From: Isoetes taiwanensis
Taxonomy: Eukaryota > Streptophyta > Lycopodiopsida > Isoetales > Isoetaceae
Length of the DNA stretch: 64,000 nt
Direction: 5' to 3'
NCBI GenBank assembly: GCA_021234155.1
Contig: JAJEKV010000068.1
Span: forward strand, 1 to 64,000
The notes beneath the pieces were generated by a model that was given only the letters and a program-made list of their open reading frames with translations, did no database searches and was not told where the DNA came from. The translations under genes and the position numbers were made by a program. The first letter of the stretch is position 1, and each line of letters starts with the position of its first letter. Shown here in pieces: positions 45,337 through 55,975 of this stretch.

Positions 45337-45947
45337 CTGTAAAAGTAGTTTTAAACATAATTAAAATGTATATTTAACACTAGAGTTGTCCCTTGATGAA
45401 CCCAAATGGGTTCATTCGTACACTTTTTTTGAAATTCTATTATAGCTCCATGATAAAGAATTTGTCTACATACTCACAATATGTTGTCCTCCATGAGTAT
45501 ACATATAAGGAAAAATTTATAAAAAATATAGAAAGCTTCTATTACCAAACATAATGTGGAGCCGAATGTAAAGGGATCAAGTTTATTCTCAAAGTCTTTA
45601 ACATTTCTCATATTATTTTGCAAATATGATTTTTCCTAGGAATTCTAATTCTTCCATCTTGTAAATCATGAACCACCACTGCACATCGATCCACCATTGT
45701 GCAACACAAAAAAAAATGAATCTAAACTTAGAGTGTATAATAGAGAACAACGGCTATGCTTGTTTTAGAAACAGAAGAAAGCATCAAGAGAGAGATACCG
45801 AACATGGAAAGAATAGAAAGCTTAAAACGACATGCAGTTCTAGAGACAAAATATGACTACAATATCTTAGAAAGCACAAAGAAAATAAGAAGGGGAAGGG
45901 TCTGTCGAGATGAAGGCCTTCTGAAGGCCATTGGAAAGGGACTCGTG
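45337..45947. other. Region between CACTA gene and retrotransposon
   Basis: A short minus-strand frame at 45,697-45,608 reads MVDRCAVVVHDLQDGRIRI, then RKNHICKII and a stop; it could be an upstream exon of the same CACTA gene. Otherwise no gene is seen. Confidence 0.35.
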
Positions 45948-46526
45948 TGTTTGGGGTCTGGGTTCGGGAACTCCTGGAAGACAGCCCTCTGTGAGGACCC
46001 GTGGATCTAACAGGAGAGTCCGGGGGACTATGTCACGCGGGATTTGCAAGAAAAGAACAAGAAGAAGAAAACAGAACAAATGTGAGGAAAATGATAAGCT
46101 TCCTTGATATCAATGATGAACATACATGAGCTCTCGCAATAGAGAGAAAAACTGAAGGAGACAAGACTCAAAACTCATCTAGAACTCATGTGCGAGCTCT
46201 AGTCATATATATAGTACAATGGCCTCTGGCCCAATATAGACACTCTGACTGATCTCGGTGCCGACTCCTGGAAGGAGGCCTGATTTGCAGGAATGCTGGC
46301 GGTGCCTCTTGAGGTGCCTGGAATCATGCTGACGCTGACGCGGGCGGTGACGGGCCGTCACTTCTCTGAGCGGCGCCTCTTAGGCTGAGGCTTTGGCTGC
46401 ATGGTCTGCTGCTTGGTCTTCCGCGGGGCCTTAGATGACTGACCCGTGGTTGACTGTGGATCCTTGTGCTTGACCTGGTCCGTCGTATGCATGAATAGTC
46501 CTGTACCAGGAGGCACAGGACTAACA
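45948..46526 (-). repeat. 3' LTR
   Basis: 579 bp starting TGTTTGGGG and ending GGACTAACA on the plus strand (TG...CA ends). It is nearly identical to 55,402-55,975; the differences are small indels such as GGGTTCGGGAACT against GGGTTCGAACT. A TATATATA box lies at 46,204-46,213 on the minus strand. The accessory frame reads on into it to a stop at 46,358. Confidence 0.92.
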
Positions 46527-46540
46527 CTCCCCCCCACCAA
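46527..46540 (-). other. Polypurine tract
   Basis: On the minus strand TTGGTGGGGGGGAG lies directly before the LTR start TGTTAG. It is the expected primer for plus-strand DNA synthesis and fixes the element orientation. Confidence 0.85.
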
Positions 46541-47407
46541 ACGACACTCAGAGTGAAGAAAAGGAGGAAGTGTTTCTGAGGGCGGGAAGCCATCTGTCTG
46601 AAAGTGATCCTCACGGGAGTGAGGACGGGCACCATTATGATACTGGCCAATGAGATCCTGGCGTGTTTGAAGAGCAGGAGGTGTGTTGAGGCCAAGGGCA
46701 GGATCGGCATCAATAAGAAATCGAGATCGTACCATGTCTTCAAGGGCAGCATGGGCGTCTGAAGAAACGAACTGACATTCCATGAGGAGGCAGGTCTGGA
46801 GGCCGAAGGCACTGACACTGGCATTCGGATTGTAGTGAAAAATGGGACGCTGCCGATTTAAGGAGCTGAGCAAGATGCATTTGAGAGCAGCACAAAAACC
46901 TGCTTGAAGATGGACTGAAGGATCAGGTGAGGTGGTGGCATTCTGCAAGAAGGTGTCAAGACCATGAAGCGCATCAGCCGGGCGTTGCCAACCACGCTCA
47001 TTAGCAATATAGATCCAATTTGTGGTGGTATCAAGAGTGGCACCCTCCTCCCAATGGGAGCGGCGAACAAAACGGGGATCCCACCGGAGATCCGTCGAGA
47101 TCTGAGGTGGAGTCCATCCCGCATGGCCATCCATGACCTTTGTCCAAAAGGGGAGGCGCCAATCAGAAGTCAGGAACCTGGGGCGTGGAGGAACACCCAG
47201 GGAAGCATAGGGAGAAGGAACCATGCCCGTGGGCGTGGGTTGCTGAGCTGTCTCCCTGAATTGACTGACAAGATCCGGATCAAGTGCTTGACACCAACGA
47301 TCCCAAAGAGAAGCAGAGAGTTGAGAGTTGACAGGAGGGCTATCCTATCCCGTGGGGACCGTCTTGCTATCCAAAAGAGCCCGTAATTGATTATATCCTG
47401 CGAGGTG

Positions 47408-48532
47408 CTACATATAAACTTGTGCATAGGGAAGATCTTCGGGATGTCCCAGATACTTCCTTATCTGTTGCAGCGCTTCCGCTTGCCAGAGAGGTAAATG
47501 ATGGGCAAGCTCAGGCATGTACTCCTGATGAAGAGTGTGAGTCTGAGCATGATCAGCAAGATAGGGGTTGTTATCCTGAAGCAACCATTGCAAAGTGGGG
47601 TCACCCTGAAACATCTGGCGTCGCCCATCCCGAAAGTTTTCCTGTGTATCCCCCAGGTAAAAATCATGAAAAAGGTAAGCCATGGGCTGAACAACTCTGA
47701 AGGTGACAAAGTCTGGATCGTCGCAGTGTATGAGATCAAAGACCAAGAGGGCACAGCATAAACCTTTGTCTTCAATGGTGAGTTCAGGCCAGATCCTAAG
47801 AAAATCTGCAGTGCGCAGGGGAACATCCACAGGTCCATCAGCCGCGTGCCACTTCAGAAGGAATAGGTGGCGGCGGGCAACCACATAATCATGATAGGAG
47901 GAAGGAACTGGGAAGTCGAAAGGCAGTCTGGTAATAATGGCGTTATGGCCGTCAAGTTTTGCTTGAGCCTCATCAGCAGACTGAATAGCTTGCTGCAGCT
48001 GTTGTTCAAGGTCACGGATCCGGTTGTCCTTTTCTAGCAGCAGGCGTGATTGGTCACGGACCCGTTTCTGCGAAGGGTTGACCTGGGAGGAGGATTGCCC
48101 TGGTGTATTGAGACGAAGCACGGCAATCTCCGCGTCATCAAGAATCTTCTGTTTCTGTACCTCTGTAAGCTGATCTTGAAGAGAGGTGAGCTGAGAGGTC
48201 TGTGTAGAAAGCTGAGCCGTCAAGGAGGCAAGTTGAGCGTCCCGCTCTGTAAGGTTTTGAACTTGAGTCCTGTAATTGTTATAGAGCTCGGAGTACAAGG
48301 CTTGAAGCTTAGCAATATCTTTTTCCTTGTCACCCAGGAGGGTGTCTTTGGACTTGTTTTGCTCCAATAAGTGCTGAAGTTCTGATTGGAGCTGAGCCTG
48401 TTGATCTGCAAGTTGGCTGACCTGATCCTGTGCACTTTTGAGATCTGTATGAGCCTGTAAGAGAGCTCCGTGCTTGTCTTGAAGTTTGGTCTCCAAAGTT
48501 GCAACTTGGGCAAAGGGCGCCTTGAAGGTCAC
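47408..48532 (-). CDS. Coiled-coil section of accessory ORF
   Basis: An uninterrupted 374-codon frame. The first 190 residues form a continuous coiled coil (for example LTAQLSTQTSQLTSLQDQLT). The second half is more globular, with PVPSSYHDYVVARRHLFLLK and WHAADGPVDVPLRTADFLR. Longest clean frame of the accessory region. No enzyme motif is seen. Confidence 0.6.
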   Translation of the reverse strand: MTFKAPFAQVATLETKLQDKHGALLQAHTDLKSAQDQVSQLADQQAQLQSELQHLLEQNKSKDTLLGDKEKDIAKLQALYSELYNNYRTQVQNLTERDAQLASLTAQLSTQTSQLTSLQDQLTEVQKQKILDDAEIAVLRLNTPGQSSSQVNPSQKRVRDQSRLLLEKDNRIRDLEQQLQQAIQSADEAQAKLDGHNAIITRLPFDFPVPSSYHDYVVARRHLFLLKWHAADGPVDVPLRTADFLRIWPELTIEDKGLCCALLVFDLIHCDDPDFVTFRVVQPMAYLFHDFYLGDTQENFRDGRRQMFQGDPTLQWLLQDNNPYLADHAQTHTLHQEYMPELAHHLPLWQAEALQQIRKYLGHPEDLPYAQVYM

Positions 48533-49595
48533 TTGGACCGCATCCGAGGCCTCTAGTGCCGCTTTGAACCCCGCTCATAAGAGCTTCCCCGGATTCTTGT
48601 AACTTTAGAACAAAGCTTGAGCATCCTGGCCGATAATCGATACAACAAATTGACGAGGGTGTTGTGGTGGTGGAGCCTGCTGTTGCCTGGTTTGTGATGT
48701 TTGGGAGATATGGTGTGAACTGGATGGTGTAGCTGAGGAGGAGACAGTGACATGGGAGTGCGGATTTTGGACATGACCAGTGGAAAACGGGCGTGAAGTA
48801 CCAACTTTGTGAGTCTGGGAAGGGACCGCTGAGTGGAATTTTGAGAATTTTGTGGTGTGGGAGGAAAGTAATGACGGATGATGGCTTGAAGGTGGCCTCC
48901 CACAGAAACTTCAGAAATGGAAGTGGCAACCCGAAGGCGGTCCACTTCTTGGAGAAGATGGTAGAACAGCAATTGGGGCCAATCTATGTGGTGGTTGGAG
49001 TGTGTAGCAGTGAGCACCATATTATAGAAAGGCTTATTGATATGGGTGTTCTTGATAGAATACCCAAGGAACTTTGCCCTACGTAAACTTAACAAAAAGT
49101 TTCATGGGGTTTGTCGATATTTGTCAGGCGATGTACATTGGCATGATAAGGAGGTGCACCAAACTCAGTGACATCTAGATCCTGTAGGGCAGACCAAGAT
49201 AAACAAGGAGTTTGCAAAGGAATATGGAATACCTCTGATATCAGGTGTTGAGTGAGCGAAATGGTAGTGCCATCGACCACTGTGATGTATCCATGCGGGC
49301 TGTTGACGATATTGGCGATGAGCTGCTTCAGTTGGTCAGGATTTGGAGCCGGAAGTTCCATTTGAGAGAATTCGTAAAGCTTTTGGCGTTCAGCGATTTC
49401 TTGATTTGGGCCAACAAGGGCGTCACGGAAAGTGGGCGTCAAGAAGGATACAGACTCGAAAAGAGCCGGGTCCCTGGAAGCAGTAGCTTGAAGTGTAGAA
49501 AATTTTGGTGCAGCCATGGTAAAGATGTGCAGAAAAGAACAGTGATTCAAAGGCGGAGGACGAAAGCCAAGAACGAAGGCACAGAGGAACAACAA

Positions 49596-50454
49596 AGTTT
49601 AGGGCGCGCAACTGGAGGCTTAAGAGGTATGATGAGGGCTTAAACCGCAACCGCTGATGGTGCCAGTGTCGAAAAGATGCCAAGGATGAGATTGAGAGGC
49701 AAAATTTGGCTAAGTCCGCCGAACAACTTAAGGGAGAAGAAATGAACGGTGGAGATGGGTCGAGAGAATGAGCGGATGTGACAGTGGCCAAAGGACACAG
49801 CTTTAATGTTGGACGGGTATAAAAAGAAGCAAGGGCATTTAATGCCGGCAACTCAAGTGAGATATCATTAAAACGAATGTGTCGGAAGGTACCCCGGCTA
49901 GATATGCGCGGAGAGAAAAGATTCTCCGCTTAGAAAGAGCCTTGCATTGCAAACACGCTGGCAAATGTCTAATTGGTCCACGCCGACTAGCGCCCTCGGT
50001 TGGCTATATAAGACGAACCGGAGTGAAGTGAAGACATTCGATGGCGCTTTTAGCATGGCAGCTTGGGTTTGAACGAGGGTGCACCATGCCGACTAACCGC
50101 CAAGAGTGGATCACCCGTAAAATGAATTGTTGCGGACTGGTGCGCCGCCACAACCGTATGCGTCAAGAATGGATGGTTGGTGCTCCGGATGGCTGAACAT
50201 CCCGACCCTCTTACCAACGGGATGGAGGTGGTTCTCGCACCTTCGCCGGGACCCCGAAAGCGTAACCTCTACCACCTCCTCAAGATACCTCTCAAGCCCA
50301 ACCCGGAGTAGAGGGGTTTTTTTCTTCTTAGGCTTGTAGTAGATAGGGGCTCGAGCCCGCGTTTTTATATAGGGCGCGTGCCCATAGCGGAAGTAGCTGG
50401 GCTGTGCCCGCATTTTGTAAAAAAATATCCACTATAATATAATATGCCGCCTTT
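49596..50454 (-). other. Retrotransposon spacer between pol and accessory ORF
   Basis: No coding signal on the minus strand beyond short frames. TTATATAG on the minus strand (about 50,008) and TATAAAAAG on the plus strand (about 49,817) are TATA-like; the first lies about 490 bp before the accessory start and could be an internal promoter. This is weak evidence. Confidence 0.4.
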
Positions 50455-50890
50455 CTAGTCACTTTCTGTGGTATTTGCTTCTTGAACTGTATCTGTTTGT
50501 TGATTTTCGCTTGCGGTGTGATGAAATGTTTTGAGGCGAAAACCATTAACCAGTGTAGGTAATGGAGTGCCATCTAACTCAGCCAGTTGGAAAACGCTGG
50601 GTCGAACCACTTGAACAATCTGATAAGGGCCAAGCCAACGAAACTTAAGTTTACCCGGAAAATTTTTGTACCGAGAATCATAAAGAAGAACCAAATCGCC
50701 TTCTTTGAATGTTTTTGTCTTCAACCATTTGTCATGTAAAGATTTTTGCAACTGTTGTCCATGAAGAACACGAATATAAGCATCCCTTCGAAGTTCATCC
50801 AACTGTTCTAATTGATAGACCCGTTCTTTGAGTGCAGCAGGTGGATTATGAGCAGTAGCCAGTTGAAAACGGAGTGTGGGGCAAATTCTA
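50455..50890 (-). pseudogene. Integrase C-terminal module (GPY/F type)
   Basis: The frame starts near 50,890 with NPPAALKERVYQLEQLDELR, then DKWLKTKTFKEGDLVLLYDS, PGKLKFRWLGPYQIVQVVRP and LPTLVNGFRLKTFH. This is the end of a gypsy-type integrase, with the GPY block. Normally an HHCC zinc finger and a DDE core of about 250-300 residues lie before it; here the RNase H end joins it directly. No chromodomain follows. Confidence 0.8.
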
Positions 50891-50894
50891 GGAG

Positions 50895-52016
50895 AAGAAG
50901 GACCCAACGAGCAATGCGGCCCGTGGGCGTGGACTTGTTGATCAAATAAAGGAGTGCTTGGTGGTCCACAAAGAACTTGATTTGACTGCCCAAAAGGTAG
51001 TGACGGAAGCGTTGGACACAGAAAATGAGACCCAAAGCTTCACGCTCTGTGGCAGAATAGTTGCGCTGAGCAGAATTGAGTTTTCTGCTGGCGTATCGAT
51101 TTGGTTTGTCAGTGTGCGCATCATATTCTTGAGAAAGAACAGCTCCAATAGCAAACGCCGAGACATCTACATGAACATGAAAGGGCTTGTCCCATTGAGG
51201 AGGAACAAGAACCGGTGCCTGAGTAAGCAAAAGCTTCAGCTGTTGGAAAGCAGCATCCGCCTGGGAATTCCAAGCCCAGGTGGATTCGTCACCCGTGAGT
51301 TTATGAATGGGATCTGCAATGGCTGCTAGTCCAGGTATGAAGGTGGAGTAATAATTGACCTTACCCAGGAAAGAGCGTGTCTCCTTGATATTGGCTGGTG
51401 CTTGAGCCTTGAGCACACAACTGATTTTGGCAGGATCTGTGGTGATACCTGCTTTGCTGACAACATGGCCTAACAGAACTCCTGAGGTGACGCAAAAGGT
51501 GCATTTCTCAGGATTGAGACTAATGCCGGACTCATCACATTTCTGGAAGACGAGTTCCAATTTATCCAAATGGTCAGCCATGGAACTGTAGGCAGAGAAG
51601 TCATCTTGAAAGATTTGTAAGAAGGGATTTTCCTTCATGAAATCATGAAAAACTGAGAGCATGATGCGTTGAAACGTTGATGGAGAGTTTGATAATCCAA
51701 AAGGAACCACCTTGTAGGCAAAAGTGCCCCACGGGGTGGTGAAAGTAGTCTTGAGTTGATCAGATTCTTTGATTGAGATCTGATTGTAGCCAGAAAAACC
51801 ATCCATGAAGGAGTACATCTCATGTCCAGCAACCTCTTCCAGAACCTGGTCTGTGAAGGGAAGTGGAAAATGATCACGCTCCGTGGCCTGATTGAGTTTT
51901 CTAGTAGTCCACACACGCCGGATCTTACCATTGTGTTTGAGGGCAATGACGATGGGGCTCACCCATTCGTAATGTTTGACCTCATAGATCAAACCTCGCA
52001 GCAAGGAGTTTGTCAA
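50895..52016 (-). CDS. Reverse transcriptase and RNase H
   Basis: The frame from 52,016 begins near YEVKHYEWVSPIVIALKHNG (RT entry). RT motifs in order: RKLNQATERDHFPLPF, FMDGFSGYNQI (first Asp), PFGLSNSPSTFQRIM, and LQIFQDDFSAYS with the catalytic Asp pair (FQDD in place of the common YxDD). RNase H shows HVDVSAFAIGAVLSQ, YSATEREALGLIF and FFVDHQALLYLINKST, keeping the D, E, D residues. The frame continues past the RNase H into out-of-frame sequence at the deletion junction. It could still make an RT-RH protein. Confidence 0.88.
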
Positions 52017-52043
52017 TTTACGCCTTGACGCCGATCACGGTAA

Positions 52044-53873
52044 TTAGGGTTGAGCCGTGCATGCCGTTGCTAAACCGGTGAGTGCATCAGATTTGGTAGG
52101 AATGGTGAGTTCCCCAAGCTTTTGGTGATTCCCGAAAGATCTCTCGTAACTCCGTGCGAAAATGTGTTTGAATTTTTTGAACAGCTTGACGGCCCTGTTA
52201 CGATAAGGGGCCGGAAGATTTGCAGCAATGCGGACAGGTTGATTGTTGCCCACGTCCACGATCTCGACTTCAGGAGTCTGAATATGAGGGATCACTTCGG
52301 TGTCTTGGACAATATGAGCAGGCGGTTGAAGCATAACAGGATGCGTGGCACTTTGCGTGGTGAAAAAGAGGGGTTGCTGAGTTTCATCCAGCAGAGGTTG
52401 CTTCATGACAGCGTGTACATCAACAGGAGTTGCAGGAGGTTCAGCATCTGAAAAGTGATCAACACGTTGGATTCGATTGCAAGGAGCCAGGTAAGGGTCA
52501 AGCAAAGCAGCCACAGCCTGGTCCTGATCAAGAGTCATTTCTCCCCAAGGATCAGCATATTCGGGGTAGGATGAATGAGGCGCACTTCGCAGTGGAGCCT
52601 GAACTTGATAAATATTCTGAGCTTCTTCAGAATCTGTGTCTGAGAGAGAGGGTTCCGCATGTTCAACAGAAATGATCCTGCCTGTTTCCAAGTCCATGGT
52701 GGCATTGAGGTGACCATCAGTGATGACTAACTGATCCGTGGCCCAGTAATGGATACTTTTGGCCTGGCGGAGAAAAGGTCTGCCGACCAACATTTCATAG
52801 TCACCTGGATCTTCGCCAGCCTTCCAAACTCCAAATTCCATGGGGAAGCGGAGATCACCTATGTTGATGTGAAGAAGAGGCGTGACGCCTTGAGGTCTGG
52901 TGATATGGCCATTTGCCAATTTGATGTCATATGGGGCACGAAAAAGTTGTGTGATGTCCATTTGTTTGCGGAGTTTATCCGTGATGAGATTGACTGCGCT
53001 ACCTCCATCTATTTGAACATGATTGACTTGTAGATTGCCCACCGTGGCATGGACCGTGGGTGTAGAGGTAGCCACAGCCCCAACTAAAACAGTTGGGAGT
53101 GGTAACTGGTCCTTGAGAGCAGGACAGAGTTTCAAAATGGTTGCCAAGCTTAAAGGAATTTTGATCTTGGCTAGCTCCTCTTGGAGTTCCAGAGGCACAT
53201 GAGAAAAAGGATCTGCTGGTTCCACGGGTGCTGGAGTGCGTGGTAATGAAGCAGCAACTTCTTTGAGTAAGTCAACCTCGGCAGCAATATTGGGATATGT
53301 CTGAGAGCGTGGAGGTTGAGATGTGGAAGGTGTATCTTGGCGTTGTTGAGCTCTGGTGGTGGCATGAACATTTGCCAATGTGCGGCCTTCAGCAGCTTGC
53401 ATGAGGTTCAAAATGCTTTGGCGTACTTTTGGCATGACACGTGGCATTAGTTTCTCCAAGTCAGGTGCAAAGTGAACCTTTTTTTCGTCCTCATGAGGAA
53501 TGGTGTCAACTGCAAAGACAGGTTGCGTGCCATTTAGAATAATAGTCAAGGGACGTGATGCCCTGGTCTGGCGTGAAACCAAACCAACCCAATTGGATGG
53601 CTGGACTGGAGGATTAAGTGCCTGAAAGATTTCCTCCTGTGCTTGTTGATCCAAATTGAGGTTGATTTGTGGAGCCGGGTTGATAGCGTGATTGCCGAGG
53701 CGCTCTTGGTGGCTTTTAAGAACTGGTCTCGCCCCGCTTGCCATTAGCAATCCGAGTTGGTAAGCCGTGAGGCGGACCGATGTGGTCCGATTGGTGCCGT
53801 GAAGTTGTACCGAACTTGTGGAAGTTGAGGGCACGCCGTGGTGGTATGACCCCATTCTTGACAGTGATAACAC
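52044..53873 (-). CDS. Protease-containing part of gag-pol
   Basis: An open frame of 609 codons. It holds an N-terminal spacer rich in Gln and Pro, and then the retropepsin core HVQIDGGSAVNLITDKL (about 52,992-53,040) with a DGGS active site, followed by GDYEMLVGRPFLRQAK, which corresponds to the flap/ILG region. The C-terminal part (AVKLFKKFKHIFARSYERSF) leads into RT. The frame stops at 52,044 and RT resumes in another frame, so there is one shift between them. Confidence 0.82.
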   Translation of the reverse strand: MLSLSRMGSYHHGVPSTSTSSVQLHGTNRTTSVRLTAYQLGLLMASGARPVLKSHQERLGNHAINPAPQINLNLDQQAQEEIFQALNPPVQPSNWVGLVSRQTRASRPLTIILNGTQPVFAVDTIPHEDEKKVHFAPDLEKLMPRVMPKVRQSILNLMQAAEGRTLANVHATTRAQQRQDTPSTSQPPRSQTYPNIAAEVDLLKEVAASLPRTPAPVEPADPFSHVPLELQEELAKIKIPLSLATILKLCPALKDQLPLPTVLVGAVATSTPTVHATVGNLQVNHVQIDGGSAVNLITDKLRKQMDITQLFRAPYDIKLANGHITRPQGVTPLLHINIGDLRFPMEFGVWKAGEDPGDYEMLVGRPFLRQAKSIHYWATDQLVITDGHLNATMDLETGRIISVEHAEPSLSDTDSEEAQNIYQVQAPLRSAPHSSYPEYADPWGEMTLDQDQAVAALLDPYLAPCNRIQRVDHFSDAEPPATPVDVHAVMKQPLLDETQQPLFFTTQSATHPVMLQPPAHIVQDTEVIPHIQTPEVEIVDVGNNQPVRIAANLPAPYRNRAVKLFKKFKHIFARSYERSFGNHQKLGELTIPTKSDALTGLATACTAQP

Positions 53874-54195
53874 TGAGCTTTAGAAGGATCAAAAGGAGGA
53901 CGTGAGTTTGGTCCCCGTTGTTGGTCCCGCTGCGATAGAGTTGAGTTGGTTGCACCCGGGTGGTGGCTGGCGATAGTCGCGATTGTTGCCGAGGTGTGGT
54001 TTGCACTTGATAAACCCGGTTTGTTGCGTAAAGGTGTGGGATGAGTGCGAGTGCACTCTTTCGCGGCATGATTGCACATGTTGCATCTCTTGCAATGAGG
54101 CGGGCCATTGGTGGAGTTGCACTCATTTGTCAAGTGGCCTTGGTATTTGCGCATATGGCACCAAATCGACCGCTACCGGTGGATTGGCGTGTTGA
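53744..54195 (-). CDS. Gag zinc-knuckle region
   Basis: Two perfect CX2CX4HX4C knuckles: CKRCNMCNHAAKEC (about 54,055-54,096) and CYHCQEWGHTTTAC (about 53,828-53,869). A third, upstream (54,114-54,160), reads CHMRKYQGHLTNEC, with Arg (CGC) in place of the second Cys. They would bind the RNA genome. The frame differs from that of the gag core. Confidence 0.8.
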
Positions 54196-54332
54196 GGCCG
54201 GATGTACCGCCCCTGTGGAACCATGACAGTGGAATGAACGGGAGCTCTTGAAGAGCCACGGGAGGAAACATTGATCGAAAGTGATTGACAAAGGTCGATA
54301 GCCTGCTCCAAAGTCTTGGGACGCCTTGGTAT

Positions 54333-55067
54333 TCACCATAAGTCGAATAGCCGGAGGAAGTCCTTGGAGAAACCCGGACCAAAATCTGCTCGCGGTTGGG
54401 TACTCCTTGAGTTTACCGGTGGCGTAATGTGAAGTCGATCCGCAAAATCCCGGCGGACTGCGGGCTCTTGTTGAAGTTCATTGAGTTGCTTGAGATGAAG
54501 TTGATCATCATCCGTGGTCCCATAATGAGAAAGAAAAGTAGTCCTCATTTCAGACCAGTCTTGTTTCCAATGGCTTTTGTTGGACATGAGCCATTGATGA
54601 GGCGAGCCACGCAGGGTGGTGGAAAAGATGTGGAATTTCAGTTGAGGTTGCGCATGACCATTTAGGACAGCTAGAGCCTCAAATTCTTCCATGTGGGCCT
54701 GAGCACTTTGGTCTAAGGGTTTGCCTTTCGTGTTGCCAAAGGTGGGATAAGTCAGTTTCAGAGTCTGAAAGGTAGATGTGAAAGTGCTTGGCTGGACAGG
54801 AACAGTATAGTGAGGATATTGAGGTTGAGTTGGATGTGGCATGGTGCCTGAAGGACCCTGATGAAGGGGTGACTGCGGTTGAGGAACTGAAGCTGCTTGC
54901 GCATTGGTTTTGAGATCTGTAAGGTTGTAAACAGGAAGGGCAGTGGGAAATGTAGGGAAAGGATATTCCTGGGTAGGCGCAAAAGAGACTTGTGGATATC
55001 CGTGCCACCCGGAGATGATGGTTGTGAAGGAAGAGGCGATGGCCTGAAGAATGATGGATGTAGGCAT
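54333..55067 (-). CDS. Gag core
   Basis: A 244-codon frame starting MPTSIILQAIASSF. The N-terminal half is Pro/Gln-rich. The retrotransposon gag domain follows with KPLDQSAQAHMEEFEALAVL, LRGSPHQWLMSN, WSEMRTTFLSHYGTTDDDQL and LNELQQEPAVRRDFADRL. After this the frame shifts (54,380) towards the zinc knuckles. Confidence 0.8.
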   Translation of the reverse strand: MPTSIILQAIASSFTTIISGWHGYPQVSFAPTQEYPFPTFPTALPVYNLTDLKTNAQAASVPQPQSPLHQGPSGTMPHPTQPQYPHYTVPVQPSTFTSTFQTLKLTYPTFGNTKGKPLDQSAQAHMEEFEALAVLNGHAQPQLKFHIFSTTLRGSPHQWLMSNKSHWKQDWSEMRTTFLSHYGTTDDDQLHLKQLNELQQEPAVRRDFADRLHITPPVNSRSTQPRADFGPGFSKDFLRLFDLW

Positions 55068-55380
55068 GTTCAGTGTATGAAAGTACGGTTGAGAAGGTTG
55101 AGCCCTCGATAGGGCTCCCCGGATAGTGATGCGGGATCGAGGTCGTGAGCAATGTTTGCACGCTTGGGGCGGGGAACTGGACGAGACAGGACACGAGGGG
55201 TGGGTGGCGCCGACTGAGCCCTAGACCGCAGAAGGCCTCCCTCTATGTCATAAGCGCATCCATACATGTCGCGAAAGCTTTCCCGACGCTGATGGCGCTC
55301 AAAGCGAGATGCCGCCCGAGAAAGGAGTTCTTCCGGGCGTGAAATTTCTACGCATATGGCGCATGTAAGAAAGTAGGATT

Positions 55381-55391
55381 GAATCGTACCA
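55381..55391 (-). other. Candidate primer binding site
   Basis: On the minus strand TGGTACGATTC lies 10 bases after the LTR end. The TGG start fits pairing with a tRNA CCA end. I cannot name the tRNA, and the gap to the LTR is larger than usual. Confidence 0.4.
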
Positions 55392-55401
55392 AGCACGCTT
55401 A

Positions 55402-55975
55402 TGTTTGGGGTCCGGGTTCGAACTCCTGGAAGACAGCCCTCGTGGAGGACCCGTGGATCTAACAGAGAGTCCTGGGACTATGTCACGGATTTGCAAGAAA
55501 AGAACAAGAAGAAGAAAAACAGAACAAATGTGAGGAAAATGATAAGCTTCCTTGATATCAATGATGAACATACATGAGCTCTCGCAATAGAGAGAAAAAC
55601 TGAAAGGAGACAAGACTCAAAACTCATCTAGAACTCATGTGCGAGCTCTAGTCATATATATAGTACAATGGCCTCTGGCCCAATATAGACACTCTGACTG
55701 ATCTCGGTGCCGACTCCTGGAAGGAGGCCTGATTTGCAGGAATGCTGGCGGTGCCTCTTGAGGTGCCTGGAATCATGCTGACGCTGACGCGGGCGGTGAC
55801 GGGCCGTCACTTCTCTGAGCGGCGCCTCTTAGGCTGAGGCTTTGGCTGCATGGTCTGCTGCTTGGTCTTCTGCGGGGCCTTAGATGACTGACCCGTGGTT
55901 GACTGTGGATCCTTGTGCTTGACCTGGTCCGTCGTATGCATGAATAGTCCTGTACCAGGAGGCACAGGACTAACA
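55402..55975 (-). repeat. 5' LTR
   Basis: 574 bp with TG...CA ends, partner of 45,948-46,526. TATATATA on the minus strand at 55,653-55,662 is the likely promoter for the element. Confidence 0.92.

Larger units (their letters stand above)
46358..49517 (-). pseudogene. Accessory ORF between pol and 3' LTR
   Basis: The likely start is ATG at 49,517 (context ACCATGGCTGCACC; MAAPKFSTL). The first part (to 49,089) has DGTTISLTQHLISEVFHIPL, a block seen in accessory frames of plant retrotransposons. After a frameshift, LRRAKFLGYSIKN and DWPQLLFYHLLQEVDRLR (48,960-49,090) continue it. 48,532-47,408 is a strong heptad coiled coil rich in Gln, Leu, Lys and Asp. The same frame continues through two stops (47,408 and about 47,347) to 46,358, where it ends in a basic tail with KPQPKRRRSEK inside the LTR. 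It has no envelope features such as a signal peptide or membrane anchor. A structural or chromatin-binding role is only a guess. Confidence 0.6.
45948..55975 (-). mobile_element. Ty3/gypsy LTR retrotransposon, integrase core deleted
   Basis: Full-ended element of 10.03 kb on the minus strand. LTRs are 45,948-46,526 and 55,402-55,975. The flanks TCGTG (45,943-45,947) and CCGTG (55,976-55,980) look like a 5-bp target duplication with one mismatch. Order from the right: LTR, primer site, gag, zinc knuckles, protease, RT, RNase H, integrase C-terminal module, long accessory frame, polypurine tract, LTR. The order PR-RT-RH-INT makes it Ty3/gypsy. The integrase HHCC and DDE core are missing, so it cannot integrate by itself. 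Most frames are shifted. Confidence 0.92.

Noticed and set aside
47422-47888. Plus-strand frames inside the retrotransposon
   Set aside because: Shadows of the minus-strand accessory frame; no domain on the plus strand.
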